Of a stretch of DNA of 64,000 nt, positions 25,452-37,672 are shown piece after piece. The position numbers were made by a program, and so were the translations under genes. The stretch is from Margaritifera margaritifera. Its lineage: Eukaryota > Mollusca > Bivalvia > Unionida > Margaritiferidae. The stretch is from assembly GCA_029931535.1 (NCBI GenBank), contig JAQPZY010001689.1:1391501-1455500 (forward strand). The letters run 5' to 3'. The notes below the pieces were generated by a model. It saw only the letters and a list, made by a program, of their open reading frames with translations, ran no database searches and was not told where the DNA came from. The stretch's first letter is position 1; each line of letters starts with the position of its first letter.

Positions 25452-25511
25452 GCCGATGAAGAAAGTCGACGAAATCAACTGATGAGAGATATGGCTCAAC
25501 TTCGTCTGCAG
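25452..25511 (+). CDS. SMG5: SMG5 exon (first visible), 20 codons
   Basis: This 60-nt phase-0 exon encodes a charged segment ending MRDMAQLRLQ. That matches the conserved segment just before the PIN domain of animal SMG5, an adaptor of nonsense-mediated mRNA decay that works with SMG7 and phosphorylated UPF1. The acceptor is a pyrimidine-rich tract ending TTTGCAG (AG at 25450-25451); the donor is CAG|GTAAAT. The next exon continues with AEVSQLEGTLQ, so the reading frame is kept. The preceding exon must also end in phase 0. No upstream exon was identified in this window; a very long intron, or exons too short or diverged to recognise, are both possible. Confidence 0.88.
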
Positions 25512-28190
25512 GTAAATTAAATATTACAGCCAATTTTGAGAGCAAATCCAGGAATCATGAAAGATTAAGATCTGTTGTAATCATACAGTACATGCTTCGC
25601 AGATTACAGAAAATCCACTTATCCATGGTTTAAATTATTCTGTCCACGCTGTTGTCCATCATGGACCGGATATAGTGGTCGCATTGGATGTCCATGTCTT
25701 GGCTTGTAGTGGACAGAATAAGTTTTATTCCCCCCATATAATTATGTAATAGTGGATGTGCACTAGATCACATGGAACTTTCCTGTCGGCTGAGCTACAG
25801 TAGACAGTGCAGAATGCTCATTTTAATTTTACACAATGCCTTTTAATACTCAAAGACTCGCACACTAAAACGCATTGACATACAAGTATTGTGAGAGATA
25901 AAAGATGCATTTCCTACCAAAGAATCCCACAAGAATATTTAGGTGCTTCACAAAACATAAAAAGTTTAATATTACAGTGATTTTTATAACTCTGGTGGAG
26001 AGAGAGATTCTGCTTATAAACAGACAAAGGAAAAGAAATCACACATATTAGCGAGTTCATATGAGAACAAAGAAGATGTTGAAGGAATATGTTACGTGTT
26101 TGCATGGACTATTTGTTCAGTTATTAAAATAAAGAATGTGATAAATAGTGATTTTTTATATTTTTGTTGGTTATACCCCCCAGTCACATTAAAATTGTTT
26201 GTTTGACATTTTTCCCTATCCAAAATAAAACCTCTATCCAGCCTGTTTGTAGTACTTCCGCACCAAATATACATGTCCATGTGACACATATTCTCAAGAA
26301 CTAGACTCATGTTTACCTTTACCATAGGCCTACTGTTTGTATGTAGATTCTAATAAGCACATACTGCTGTATTCTTTGGCCAACAGCTCAAACAAATATA
26401 CTTATGATTGCTGGTTTTGTCATCTGACGAGTTTAATAGTACGAAATGGATGGTTGAAAGTGATGAAAAAGCACTAAAATATTTACGGTAGGAGTTAGAC
26501 TGGTATGTATTATTTTCAGTTGATGCAGATACAACTTATTTGTTACAGTACATTCTTTCAGTCCACATGACAAATACTGCAAAACTGTTCCTGAATGTCA
26601 AGCAAATATTGTTTTATGATCAGTTTAGTTACTAACTTGTTACATTTTGACCTGATAATCCTTTTTAAGAAGTTGGCTTAAATTCAGATAAAACATTTTG
26701 TCACCAAAGAACGTGTAAAATATGCATATTTATACAGGGTTTAGCAATTAAGCCAACAATGTGAAATTACTGAAATTATGTCGCAAACGGCATTGAATCT
26801 TTGGGAGCCAAAACAAAGTTTAAAGTCACGTGAACAAACTGTGGACTCCAAAGTTGAATTAAAAGCAATAATAATCCAAGGTTAAATGCCTGAAGATATA
26901 CATGTTCACAGCATAGAAAAAAGGATCGGGTCAGTTAGTAAGTGCTGATGGGAAGAAAAAAAAAAGTTTTTTTCCTTATTGCAGTGACAGTTAATTTCTC
27001 TTGGACATCAATTATCATCTTTTGAAATTGAATGCAAATGTCTACTACGATGCATACTTAGTTGTAAAATGAGTATCTGCGGTAGATGTGATGGTATTTA
27101 CTGTACAATATATAGCCTTTAGTTTTTGTATGTTGGTTTGGTTTTAGCTTCATATAAGTGGAATTTCTTCTTATTCATAGGTTTTTTTTTCCCTTGTATA
27201 ACTTGTACTGTATTACACATGTGCTGAACACATCATATCTATCAATAATGCCTTGTATATCACACAAAATTGCTAAGCCACGTGTTTGCCAAGGCTAGAA
27301 AATCCATCTCTAATTGCATTGATTGCTATTAATATGTGGCTTCATATTTTTAATGACTTTAAACAGGTATTCCTGGTAGAACTTTATCTACTCCGAACTT
27401 GAGGTAGAAGAGGTTTTGCTTCAGAGGTTGTAAATCCCAATTATTTTCTGTTTATTGTGAACCTTTCATATTAATTCTAAGGTCATCGTGAATATTGTCA
27501 CTGTGTTCAGTTTGATTATTGCAGTAATGATGGCTCATTCGACTTCAATCTATTAATTTTCTGAAGCTTTTAGCTCGTAAATGTTAATTAGGACCAAATT
27601 GGACTATAGAAACCAAACTAGAAATAATAGGAAAATAAGAAGAGCTCCATAATAGCAGGTTAATAACCCAATTCATTACATAAATTCTTTTTAAATACAA
27701 AATGAATTGCTAAGCAGGAATTTACTTATTTACTTATTCTGAATAAAGAGCAGTATCAAAATTTTATTTCTAAATTTTGTTAGTTGACGAATTCTGAATT
27801 GGAGATACATTGTAATTGCAGCACATTTAAAAAATGCATACTCTCAAATGATCAGTCTGTTTTTGAGATTGTGATAAAAGCTATGGGTTTACATCAATGG
27901 AAAGATACAGTGCATAATCTCTGTCTCAGTTTTTGCATATAATAAACTCATTTTATTACAAAGAAAGCCCATAGTGTAGTAGAGCTTTCGTTAAACATGT
28001 CATAGCTATGTGCTGCTACGATAGGTTTATATTCTATGCACTGCATCAAAAGATTAATGGGGAAAATACAAATTTGTTATGGTTTGCTTTGTATACCACT
28101 AGAAAACAATTTTATGTGAAAATATCACAACTTAACCTGACTGAGTTTCTCAGTCCATATTACAAGTCCAAAATTCATTTTTCACAAATA
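25512..28190. other. SMG5 intron, unassigned part
   Basis: The first 2.7 kb of an 8.6-kb intron. About 120 bp after the exon is a fold-back: ATTATTCTGTCCAC (about 25634) pairs with GTGGACAGAATAA (about 25710-25722), resembling a GGATGTCCAC/GTGGACATCC pair near 32350-32396. No other feature was supported. Confidence 0.55.
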
Positions 28191-30801
28191 CCGTATTTTC
28201 CGGGGTATAAGTCGCTACTTTTTTTCGTTTTTTTTTCTTAAAAATGACGTGTGCGACTTATATGTAGGAGCGACTTATACGATAAATAAATTTTTTTAAC
28301 GACTGTGACTGATGCGCAGTGATGCTGTGCTTTAGCGAAATGCATCTACCGGTATACCGGCAAGCCAATTGCTGGAAACTTACATACGGTACACGTAAGT
28401 ATTAGACTATAAGATTATCAAATTAAATAATCAAATAATATTTAGTTATATATGTGTTAAAATTTGTTGTTATTAATAAATAAAAAAAATATTGAAATAA
28501 CGATTGCCATTGTATTTCCTTTATTATTCGGCATGTACATCTTAGAATCTTTCTGTCTCTAAATTCAGTCGTTGTAAATTTCAGCACATTTTCCCACCCA
28601 AGCTGCTAGTCAAAGTCCTTTGAACTTGCCGCCCAGCTATTGCGTCATGTTCTTTTGATGTACCGGTACTCAAATAAATACAGCATGCAGAACTGGGGTT
28701 ATTTTGTTATTTTAAACAACGAATTATGTCACTGTAAAGCGTTTCCGAGACCTCTGGTAGCGCTTCATAATTTACTTCAATAGTAGTTTATAAAAACACA
28801 CAATCATTTTTTCGGTTGGTTTCGCAATGGCTTGTTATAAAAAAAAAACCATAGCATGAATAATTCCTCTGATGATTGCTCTAGTTTTAAACTCTGGATT
28901 AAGCCAAGACTGGCTTCATGGAGAGAACTTCAAAGTACCGGTAATTAATAAAAATAACTGGAAGGCTGGCAAACAGTTTCAATTGTTAGGTGAATTCGCA
29001 ATGGCTTCGTTAATTTATTAAAATCACTGTAGCGTATAAAGTGCCTTTGAAGTTCGCTTGGGTTGTGGAAATGACCGATATATAAATACGTACCGTTCAT
29101 ACAATGGAGCATTAAGAAAATATAGTTTCACAATAACGTTGTATGATTTAAAATTGTTATATTAGCGTAAGTCAATACAGTTTTGTTTTAAATTAAATTC
29201 GTGCCATTTATCAAGGCACCAACAACTAGAAAAAGTTATGATGCAGAATTTAAGTTAAACATCGTAGCATTTGCGAAAGAAAACGGAAATCGTGCAGCAG
29301 AAAGAAAATTCAACGTAAGCGAGAAGATTGTGCGTGACTGGCGTAAAAAAGAAGACAAGTTAAGGTCAACCAAAAAAACCAAGAAGGCCAATCGTAGTGG
29401 CAAAGCAAGTTGGCCAGTTCTCGAGGAGAATCTACGAAAATGGATTGTGGAACAGCGTGCTGCAGGTCATGGACTTTCAACAGTTCAAATACGACTCAAG
29501 GCAAAGTCAATGGCGAAGGAGAGCGAGATTAACGATTTTAGCGGTGGACCAAGTTGGTGCTTTCGATTTATGCGTCGACATCAACTGTGTATCCGGGCTC
29601 GAACAACCATGAGCCAACGATTACCTGATGACTTCGTCGAAAAATTAGAAAACTTTCGCAGTTACGTTAGTACAGCGATTGATGAACATGCAGTCCGTGC
29701 AGACCATCTGATCAACATGGATGAAGTGCCACTAACATTCGACATACCGATGAGCAGAAGCGTAGAAGAAAAAGGAGTTAAGACAGTAAACATCCGAACA
29801 ACGGGACACGAAAAGTCGCGTTTCACCGTCGTGCTGGCATGCTGTGCTAGTGGAGCTAAACTACCACCAATGATCATCTTTAAACGCAAGACAAAACCAA
29901 AGGATGCCTTTCCTCCAAATGTTATCATAAAGTATAACACGAAGGGATGGATGGATGAAGAGATGATGATCGATTGGCTTCAGCAATGCTACAGCAAAAG
30001 AACAGATGGATTTTTTAAGAAAGAAAAAGCAATGCTTATCATGGACAGTATGCGAGCCCACATAACAGAAGGCGTTAAAAAAAAAATGAAATCAATGAAT
30101 ACCATCCCGATAATTATCCCTGGTGGAATGACGAAACTGCTCCAACCTCTTGATATATCAGTGAACAGAAGTTTCAAGGCAGTGTTACGAAACATTTGGG
30201 AGTCATGGATGACAGACGGGAAGCACAGCTTCACAGCGACTGGCAGGATGAGGTGCGCTACATTTGGAGAAGTAGCAGAATGGGTAGATACTGCTTGGAA
30301 GGCTGTCACTGTGCGAACGATTGTGGCGGGTTTTGAAAAAGCCAAAATCATTCAGAAAATTGGTGAAGAAGACGACAGTGAAATCGAAGAAGACAGCGGT
30401 GAAATTCCTGAACACATTTATCAGATATTCAACAGTAATACGGAAGACGAAGATTTTGACGGTTTTTCTGACGCGGATTAGCGATAACGTAAACAAATAA
30501 CAGTGGCGCTATTATTTACTTAATAAATATTACTTATAAATCTTATTTGCTTTTATTTTCTATTTCTATTGTAATACTGACTTTTATATAACTCTTAAAC
30601 AATTGTATAATATTTCTTACACGAAGTTGGAAATTACCAAGTCACATGCAATGGCCGTCGGTGTCAAAGACGTGATTACGGTAAGTGCGCAGGAGCGATT
30701 TATACACAGGAGCGACTTATCTGTTGAATTTTCCAAAATTATCTGGATTTCCTCCTCCCGCGACTTATACGCAGGAGCGACTTATAGGGCGGAAAATACG
30801 G
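28191..30801 (+). mobile_element. Complete pogo-type (Tc1/mariner superfamily) DNA transposon
   Basis: The termini are CCGTATTTTCCGGGGTATAA on the left and, on the opposite strand, CCGTATTTTCCGCCCTATAA on the right, each flanked by the target dinucleotide TA (28189-28190 and 30802-30803). Subterminal copies of GGAGCGACTTATA occur at both ends. One transposase frame lies inside. Total length is 2611 bp. It sits in sense orientation inside an SMG5 intron. Confidence 0.93.
29201..30481 (+). CDS. Pogo-type transposase, DDE_1/CENP-B family
   Basis: A 426-codon frame. Domain order: an N-terminal helix-turn-helix (residues about 8-55, YDAEFKLNIVAFAKENGNRA), a second CENP-B-like helix-turn-helix (about 70-135), then the DDE_1 catalytic domain (about 165-385). 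Candidate catalytic acids are D174 (NMDE), D282 (IMDS) and D318 (PLDIS), a DD35D arrangement; pogo enzymes use D in third place. The C-terminus is very acidic. The length is normal for a pogo/Tigger transposase. Oddity: the frame begins at GTG; an in-frame TAA lies just upstream, and the first in-frame ATG is near residue 104, after the first DNA-binding domain. The original ATG may have mutated, or there may be an unseen 5' exon. Position inside the terminal repeats argues against a domesticated gene. Confidence 0.9.
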   Translation: MPFIKAPTTRKSYDAEFKLNIVAFAKENGNRAAERKFNVSEKIVRDWRKKEDKLRSTKKTKKANRSGKASWPVLEENLRKWIVEQRAAGHGLSTVQIRLKAKSMAKESEINDFSGGPSWCFRFMRRHQLCIRARTTMSQRLPDDFVEKLENFRSYVSTAIDEHAVRADHLINMDEVPLTFDIPMSRSVEEKGVKTVNIRTTGHEKSRFTVVLACCASGAKLPPMIIFKRKTKPKDAFPPNVIIKYNTKGWMDEEMMIDWLQQCYSKRTDGFFKKEKAMLIMDSMRAHITEGVKKKMKSMNTIPIIIPGGMTKLLQPLDISVNRSFKAVLRNIWESWMTDGKHSFTATGRMRCATFGEVAEWVDTAWKAVTVRTIVAGFEKAKIIQKIGEEDDSEIEEDSGEIPEHIYQIFNSNTEDEDFDGFSDAD

Positions 30802-31212
30802 TATCTTGTTAGTTTTATAACGTTTGGTTTTGTAACAACAAGAAACATTTTCATGCAGGCTTTAATGTTTCTTTTGAAACATTGGTGCTTAAAATAACAT
30901 TGAAGCTTGACACCTTCCTGACTGACCATTGTTAACAAGCATAGTCGCTGACTTCAAAGTAAAAATGTCACACCTTGGCTGCTGCTTAATATTAGATTCA
31001 CAAAAAAAGTGATGAATAAGTAACCTTTTTCATGAAAATCACTTCGTTTATGACATGAACAACCACTGATAGAGTGCAGTTTTCATTATAGTGTAAACAA
31101 ATTCCATACATTTTAAAAATTGTCATACTCTTAAATAATCAACATCATTTTCTTAGTCTGCAGATATAACTTCCGAAGAACATTTTCTGGCAGAGCTTGC
31201 ATATCTTTTTTT
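30802..31212. other. SMG5 intron, unassigned
   Basis: No supported feature. Confidence 0.45.
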
Positions 31213-31492
31213 TATTATGTCACGTTATTCTTACCAATAAATTTGAGAAAGAATTATAACACACATGCCTTATGTCACGTTATTCTTACCAAATAAATTT
31301 GAGAAAGAATGATAACACACATGCCGTATGTCACGTTATTCTTACCAAATAAATTTGAGAAAGAATTATAACACATGCCTTATGTCATGTTATTCTTACC
31401 AAATAAATTTGAGAAAGAATTATAACACACATGCCTTTTGTCATGTTATTCTTACCAAATAAATTTGAGAAAGAATTATAACACACACGCCT
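31213..31492. repeat. Tandem repeat, 54-56-bp unit, 5 copies
   Basis: GTTATTCTTACCAAATAAAT recurs at about 31223, 31279, 31335, 31389 and 31445, with GAGAAAGAATTATAACACAC after each. Confidence 0.95.
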
Positions 31493-33243
31493 TTATATAT
31501 CTTGTACTTCATCGTGCATGTACGTTATAAATAGTATGGCATTCATTTGTAATTGCTATTAGTTGTAATTATTAGTCATGAAGTTTATCTTCATTTTCCA
31601 GAATTTTTATTGCCACACATGTCTCTGATGCTTATTCAGTTTGATAAATTTAATGAAGCTGTTTACTTGATATGAACTTGTTTCAAATCTTTTCTAAAGG
31701 ACGAATGCAATAAATGATAACAATCTTACATGAACGTCTTATGCATTTGTGACAAGATTGGGCTTTTTGTGTTTTATTTGTATACTGCTTTTAAGAATTT
31801 GTTTAAAAAGAGTTTTGGAAATAGTGTAGAAAAGAAAGTGAAGTTATGACCAATTAATAACCATTGCAAAAAGCACTTTTATAAAATATCATTTATTGAG
31901 AAAGAACATCAAAGTTGCCACTTGATGCAGAACAGTATGTACATTTCCGAAAGTATATGCTAACAGGTACATGTACATGTGATTGATCAGCTTGGATGTA
32001 TGTTGTAGCTAGGCAATTTTTCTGATGTACACTCTGACATGGACAGGGGTGGGTTGAGATCCAAGAAATTTAAATCCTTGTATTTTGTTTTCTATGTTAT
32101 GCAAGTTTGTTTGTATGTATCCCCAGCTAGGCCACTGATAAATATCACAAGAAATGTTACCACTGTATAGTTTTCACAGGTAAAGATATGGAATTGACAC
32201 CTGCCACGGTCAGGTTTACGGTGTCGGGGATTCTCCCATCTGTTTGTTTAGTGTGTTGACTTGCGGAGCAAATGCAATAAAATCAGCTAGTGTTGACATA
32301 AAACCCACTATGGCTGCAATAAAATTCATGATGAAGTTCCACTAAAGTGGATGTCCACAAGACTTAGAGGAAATCCACCAGATATAGTGGACATCCATTA
32401 TTTGTAGTAGACACTTATCCCTTGCCCCTGTGTCAGCGTCCAATGGATTGAGTGGGCAATCTGTAATCCATGATGCATTTACGTTAGTATTTCAAGTGTA
32501 AAACACGGAGGTGTGAGATGAAAATTGTCTCACTGTGGATAACTGTAGACATTATAGATACAATGATACCAGAATGACTGTAGTGTTCTGTGGGCTACAA
32601 TTTATACAAAGTATAAAGCTTAAAAGAGAAAATAGGCAAAACTGATCTTTGACTGGCATTTAGCCAGTGTGTTTGGAACATATTCCATGCATAGTTATTG
32701 TATTGGCAGTGTCTGTGGTTATTCCTGGTGTATCTGTATTACACAAATTCTTCTTTGTTGAAACTGAAAAATGCTTCTACATCCATCCAGTGGCATGCAG
32801 CAACACAATATCTAAATTTGCCATGCTTTGTCAAGAAGTTAAAAACTATTAAAAATCATAATTCCACAGTCTATATAATCTTTTGCAGTCATACAAAATC
32901 TCACTTATTTTTAAACTTGTATGAAACTCAAGTCTTGACTATTCAAGGGATGGGAAAATCCAGCATTAAACTCAAAATAAAAAGATGATGATGATGATGT
33001 CCACAACGACAATGACACATCAACCATGTTTATTTGCATTAAACTCCTGTCATTATTTAATCATTTATGCATTTTTCATATATCAAATACTTTTTGCAAT
33101 CAACAGTTCTTGTGGAATATATGAATTGATTGCATCTCAATAATATATTTAATTCATTGTTAAAGATTTGTGGCTGAATGTCAGGGACTGTTCATTTGAG
33201 ATTTGATTTTTTCTTCTTCTCCCTAAACCAGTTACTACTGTCA
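31493..33243. other. SMG5 intron, unassigned
   Basis: A GGATGTCCAC/GTGGACATCC fold-back lies near 32350-32396. The two overlapping short frames at 32667-32988 show no motif. Confidence 0.45.
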
Positions 33244-33409
33244 ATACTTGCTTATAAGTCAGATCCAACTGCAAACTGCATGGACCTAGATCTGCCATCA
33301 TATAATGTGCCAGCAGATCTGGGTCTTTGATTGATCAGTAGAACAAACATAATGCACCAGCCGATCAGGATCTATATTGTTGCAATTGGACCCAACTTAC
33401 AAGTGAGTA
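33244..33409. mobile_element. Double-hairpin MITE (family C), shortened copy
   Basis: Begins CTTGCTTATAAGTCAGATCC and ends near CCCAACTTACAAGTGAGTAA. Hairpin 1 (AGATCTGCC / GCAGATCTGGGTCT) is kept; the second is reduced to a GATCAGGATCTATATTGTTG arm. Confidence 0.75.
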
Positions 33410-34077
33410 AACATGTTATGCGATGTTATAGGAAGAGTGTTCTGGTGGAACAAGATACTTAATTGTTGTAAGGGTTAAAATGTTTAAAGCTGCCACCCAT
33501 CAGTCTTTTTCAGCCCATATCAACAACTTTGCTCTGCTACATGCCACAGAGACAAATACATACTGTATATTAGTCCTATTTGTGTTTATCTTCATGAAGT
33601 ACATCTTATACTAATTAATAATTACTTTCCATATGGGTGGCATGTAACAGTTGAGACATACACAATACCTGGCTTGCAGTCAGAGGTGCTAAGTCTAATT
33701 ATCGTCTCAGTGAAGTAGCCTAAAAAAATGAGTGCAAAAAGTATACATAACTTGCATCATTGAATTATTAGAAAGTGAATAATTTAGCAATGTATAAAGA
33801 ATATCCTGAAGTAACTTAGCTTTCTTTTAATTTATAAAAAGTGAATAACTTAGAAATGTAGAAAGTATATCCACAAGTTTTGGAACATTATACCAGATGC
33901 ATGTACTCTCTGATATGTGCTGATATAATTCAGAAACAAGGAACTTCTGGTGATCACTCCCCTGTTTTTGATCAAACACTCAGACTTAAAGTTTCTCGCT
34001 GAAACCCAGTTGATTGGTACCATTAACAGTGTATCATAATTTTATTAATATTATTACCAATGCTCCTTTTTATGCAG
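33410..34077. other. SMG5 intron, unassigned
   Basis: No supported feature apart from the acceptor (CTCCTTTTTATGCAG) at its end. Confidence 0.5.
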
Positions 34078-34234
34078 GCCGAGGTGAGTCAGTTGGAAGG
34101 AACGCTGCAGACGTCAGATCAGGCCGTTTTCCCGCCCTACTTGATTCCTGACACATCCACCCTGTGTACAACGCTGCCACTGATACGTCAACTGACCCAA
34201 ATCAATAGAAGCATTATTGTTATTCCATTAGCAG
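34078..34234 (+). CDS. SMG5: SMG5 exon, start of PIN domain
   Basis: This 157-nt exon (phase 0 in, 1 out) encodes AEVSQLEGTLQ, a short linker, then YLIPDTSTLCTTLPLIRQL and a strongly hydrophobic strand (RSIIVIPLA). The PDT...LP.IRQL pattern is the first strand and helix of the SMG5 PIN domain, and its aspartate is the acidic residue that SMG5 retains. The acceptor AG is at 34076-34077; the donor is GCAG|GTATTT. The split codon G|TG at the next junction gives V, continuing into IDTLDFQKKE as expected. Confidence 0.95.
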
Positions 34235-35122
34235 GTATTTGCAAATAAAAAAGCAATTACATGAAATATTTTAACTGGACTTGTACTAGGGTTGTGAATT
34301 TTATTTATCACGTGACTGCAGTGTTATTTAGGCTAAATTGTTGACATCATAATTTTTCTGTGTTTAGCATATAATACCTATTGATATCACAAATGACAAG
34401 TACAGCAAAGGCATAGGGACCAAGAATTTCAAATTTATTTGAGAGTCATTTCATTTGACTAGTCTGCAGTTTCATCAAATGAAATCAGAACTTTTTGTCA
34501 TAGGGACACTTACATTTGTACGCATTCCAAATGAAATTTATGAAAATTGTTGAATAATTTCATTCCTTTTGCTCACCAAGATTCACAAAAGATAGAAATT
34601 ATTTTAATTTCGTTTGAAATGAACTTGCATGCGAGATTCTCTATATATCAACACATTCCTGTTTACATTTATTTCATTGCCATAGGCATAATATTTAGCA
34701 GGCGTCACAGCTCAGTTTTACAGCTATCCGAGAGAATTCAGATTATATCTGTGAACTGAACACCTTGCTGTTATATTTTAAATGCCTTTCACACTGTTTT
34801 TCTCTTTTTTTTTTCTTGTCATGTATAGCTGTATCCTTAGAGGACTAAGCCACAATGATATTATTAATTGGATCTGGGATGGTCAGGAATTTGTTGTCAT
34901 GTAACCTGCCAGTTGTACACTTGCTTGTCTTGTTTAATACAGCTAAATCGGACAAACACACACACACACACTGTTTACCTTAGATACATGTCTTGGACTG
35001 GATCCATAATTTTGTGCTAGAAAAGAGATAAGAAAAAGGACAAGAATAAAGACAGTTACACAGTCCATTACTGTTGTTCCCTCACTTGTATTTGCAGATA
35101 GTGAGATGAGTAGAATCCATCA
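34235..35122. other. SMG5 intron, unassigned; CA microsatellite
   Basis: A short (CA)n run lies near 34955-34970. No other supported feature. Confidence 0.5.
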
Positions 35123-35256
35123 TATGCATTGGTGTGGGATAAGGACATCATACCCTTGGGTCAGAATTTGTGGGCAGGAACAAAGCAAAACCTTGTTCCT
35201 GCCCACAAATTCTGATCCCAAGGGTGCATTTTCCTTATCACACACTGGTGCATAAA
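35123..35256. repeat. Long near-perfect hairpin, about 134 bp
   Basis: The inner arm TCAGAATTTGTGGGCAGGAA pairs with TTCCTGCCCACAAATTCTGA; CCCTTGGG pairs with CCCAAGGG; the outer GGTGTGGGATAAGGA pairs with TCCTTATCACACACTGG with two or three mismatches. The loop is only about 6-8 nt. Each arm is about 60 nt. It lies within an SMG5 intron. Confidence 0.93.
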
Positions 35257-36377
35257 TTAGATTATTTGTCTCACATTTCTCACTTGGAAATAGTGTTGGA
35301 AATATCACTGGCACAGAATGATATCTGTGCCTTTCTTGTATTGTAATCAGCTGATACAATTAATCTGTTAATTAGCTTGTGTCATCATGCCAAAAGACCC
35401 CTAAGTTCTCAACAGTTGTCAAAATAAATCCAGTGTAACTGATGAGTAAGCACTTGATTAGGTTTTCATGGAAGTGCTTGCAGGCATCACCATGAGTCAG
35501 ATATGAATAGAAGAGAGCAGATGATATTTATGATGATTACATTGAAACTGGATTAAAAAATTAAATTGAAACAAAAATTTCACCTAACAAAACTTCTTTA
35601 ATTTGTATTTATTTCTTATAGAGTTGCAATCAGTAAGCAATTCAGAATATTTTGATTAGATTGATATTTCATCAGATATTGTGTTACTTATTGAGAAAAT
35701 ATATTGTTAAAGAAAATCTTCCAAAATATATGCTTTCTTCATAAAATCTGTGAATTGAATGATGTTGATTCCAAATTTCCGTGCACTAACCACAGTTCTC
35801 AAAGAGTGATAAATGAGTGATATATCGAGTTTTCATATACCAATTTTGATCACAATTTTTTAATGTTGAGCAAGCAGGAACCTTATTTTTTGCCATTTCT
35901 GTAAGAAAATAAATGGGATCCACACCTGACTTTAAATTATAAGCGGGTTTCTTAGGTAAAACAAGGGTGCAGTGTAAGTGCTTTGTTCTGAGTCTGCAGA
36001 AGAACAAGTTTGATATGGGGTACAGATGCGTAGAGCTTGTCAGGTCAAGACATCATAACAAACGAGTTCTTTCCTGCAACTCAAAACAAAACATAAATGT
36101 CTTTTTATATTTATGACATAACCCACTTTTATGCTTTCCAGATGTTTTTCTTTTAGATATACTGTATGAATGGAATTCAGAATAAACTGGGATTTATAAA
36201 AGTTCAGTTCAGTGCATCTAAGATGTTGACAACGAAAACACTTAAATAATTTACTTAAATAGTTCCAATCTGTGTATGCATTAAAAAAATATCTATTGAT
36301 CATCTGTATTAAATGCCAGATCAACCATGTAATATACAATGTGTATGTGATGTTATATTTGTTAATTGCATCATTTC
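35257..36377. other. SMG5 intron, unassigned
   Basis: AT-rich; no supported feature. Confidence 0.45.
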
Positions 36378-36966
36378 ATAACATGACAGTAGGTAAACCT
36401 GTAATGTTAGCAGCACATCATATTGTGACATGACAGTAGGTAAGCCTGTAATGTTAGCAGTACATCATTTGGTGACACGACAGTAGGTCAGCCTGTAATG
36501 TTAGCAGCACATATTGTGACATGACAGTAGGTAAGTCTGTAATGTTAGCAGCACATCATATCGTGACATGACGGTAAGTCTGTAATGTTAGCAGCACATC
36601 ATTTCATGAATGACAGTAGGTAAGCCTGTAATGTTAGCAGCACATATCGTGACATGACAGTAGGTAAGTCTATAATGTTAGCAGCACATCATATCATGAC
36701 ATGACAGTAAGTAAGTCTGTAATGTTAGCAGCACATCATATCATGACATGACAGTAGGTAAGTCTGTAATGTTAGCAGCACATCATTTTGTGACATGACA
36801 GTAGTTAAGCCTGTAATGTTAGCAGCACATATTGTGACATGACAGTAGGTAAGTCTGTAATGTTAGCACCACATCATGTTGTGACATGACATTAGGTAAG
36901 TCTGTAATGTTAGCAGTACATCATATCATGACATGACAGTAGGTAAGCCTGTAATGTTAGCAGCAC
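36378..36966. repeat. Minisatellite, about 46-47-bp unit, 13 copies, with repeated donor-like sites
   Basis: The unit contains GACATGACAGTAGGTAAGTC then TGTAATGTTAGCAGCACATC. Seven of the copies carry GTAAGT (near 36531, 36573, 36661, 36708, 36755, 36847 and 36894), most as AGGTAAGT, a perfect match to the U1-binding 5' splice consensus. The array ends about 270 bp before the next SMG5 exon. Confidence 0.95.
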
Positions 36967-37238
36967 TCAGTTTCATTTCTGGCAATATTTTCAAAAGATT
37001 TATTGAACAAATTCATGTGTTTGATCATGTGGTGAATATAATCTTACATAAGGGCTCATTTTCAATGAATTTATTACACTCAATTGTTTGATTTAAATCT
37101 TTTATCAGCAAAAGTCTTACCAAGACTTGCAAAAGATAGAAATCATTCAACTGGTTTCATAAATTTTATTGGATATGAGCACTTATGTAAGATCCTATAT
37201 GTGTTTAGTGTTTAATTGTGAGGTTTTATTTTTTCCAG

Positions 37239-37329
37239 TGATAGACACCTTAGATTTTCAGAAGAAGGAGAGTATGGGGGCCAGGGAGGCCATTCGATGG
37301 CTGGAGTCAGAATTCAGGAAAGGAAACAG
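37239..37329 (+). CDS. SMG5: SMG5 exon, PIN domain core
   Basis: This 91-nt exon (phase 1 in, 2 out) encodes IDTLDFQKKESMGAREAIRW followed by LESEFRKGNR. This is the characteristic SMG5 stretch with the IDxLDxxKKE and GAR..IR(W/Y)LE.EF.KGNR pattern. The acceptor is TTTTTTCCAG (AG at 37237-37238); the donor is ACAG|GTTAGT. The split codon AG|A gives R and leads into CIRAQK. Confidence 0.96.
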
Positions 37330-37500
37330 GTTAGTTTTGCAATAGGAAGTTATGCAGAGTACTGAAAGTATAGATACTAAATGAGGATGAAAATTCTTTA
37401 AAAAATATTTCATAGAAGTTTAAATATATTTGTATGCCCTGTCACAAAGTGTTACCCTGGTCTGTTCATCTGTACATATTTACATAGTCTGTCAGTCTGT

Positions 37501-37672
37501 CCAGTTTAGTTTAGTATATAGGTCACCATGAACACATTTCCAGTTTGGTTTCATATATAGGTCACCATGAACACATTTCCAGTTTGGTTTAGTATATAGG
37601 TCACCATGAACACATTTCCAGTTTGGTTTAGTATATAGGTCACCATGAACACATTTCCAGTTTGGTTTAATA
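37501..37672. repeat. Tandem repeat, 39-bp unit, 4-5 copies
   Basis: CCAGTTTGGTTTAGTATATA begins at 37501, 37540, 37579, 37618 and 37657 (last copy partial). The 39-bp unit is 13 codons, which explains the open - strand frame over it. It lies in the 580-bp SMG5 intron. Confidence 0.95.

Noticed and set aside
29201..30481. Domesticated CENP-B-like host gene
   Set aside because: The frame lies within matching terminal inverted repeats and TA duplications, so it is a transposon gene in place.
29662..30496. Antisense frames in the transposase region
   Set aside because: Shadows of the transposase coding frame.
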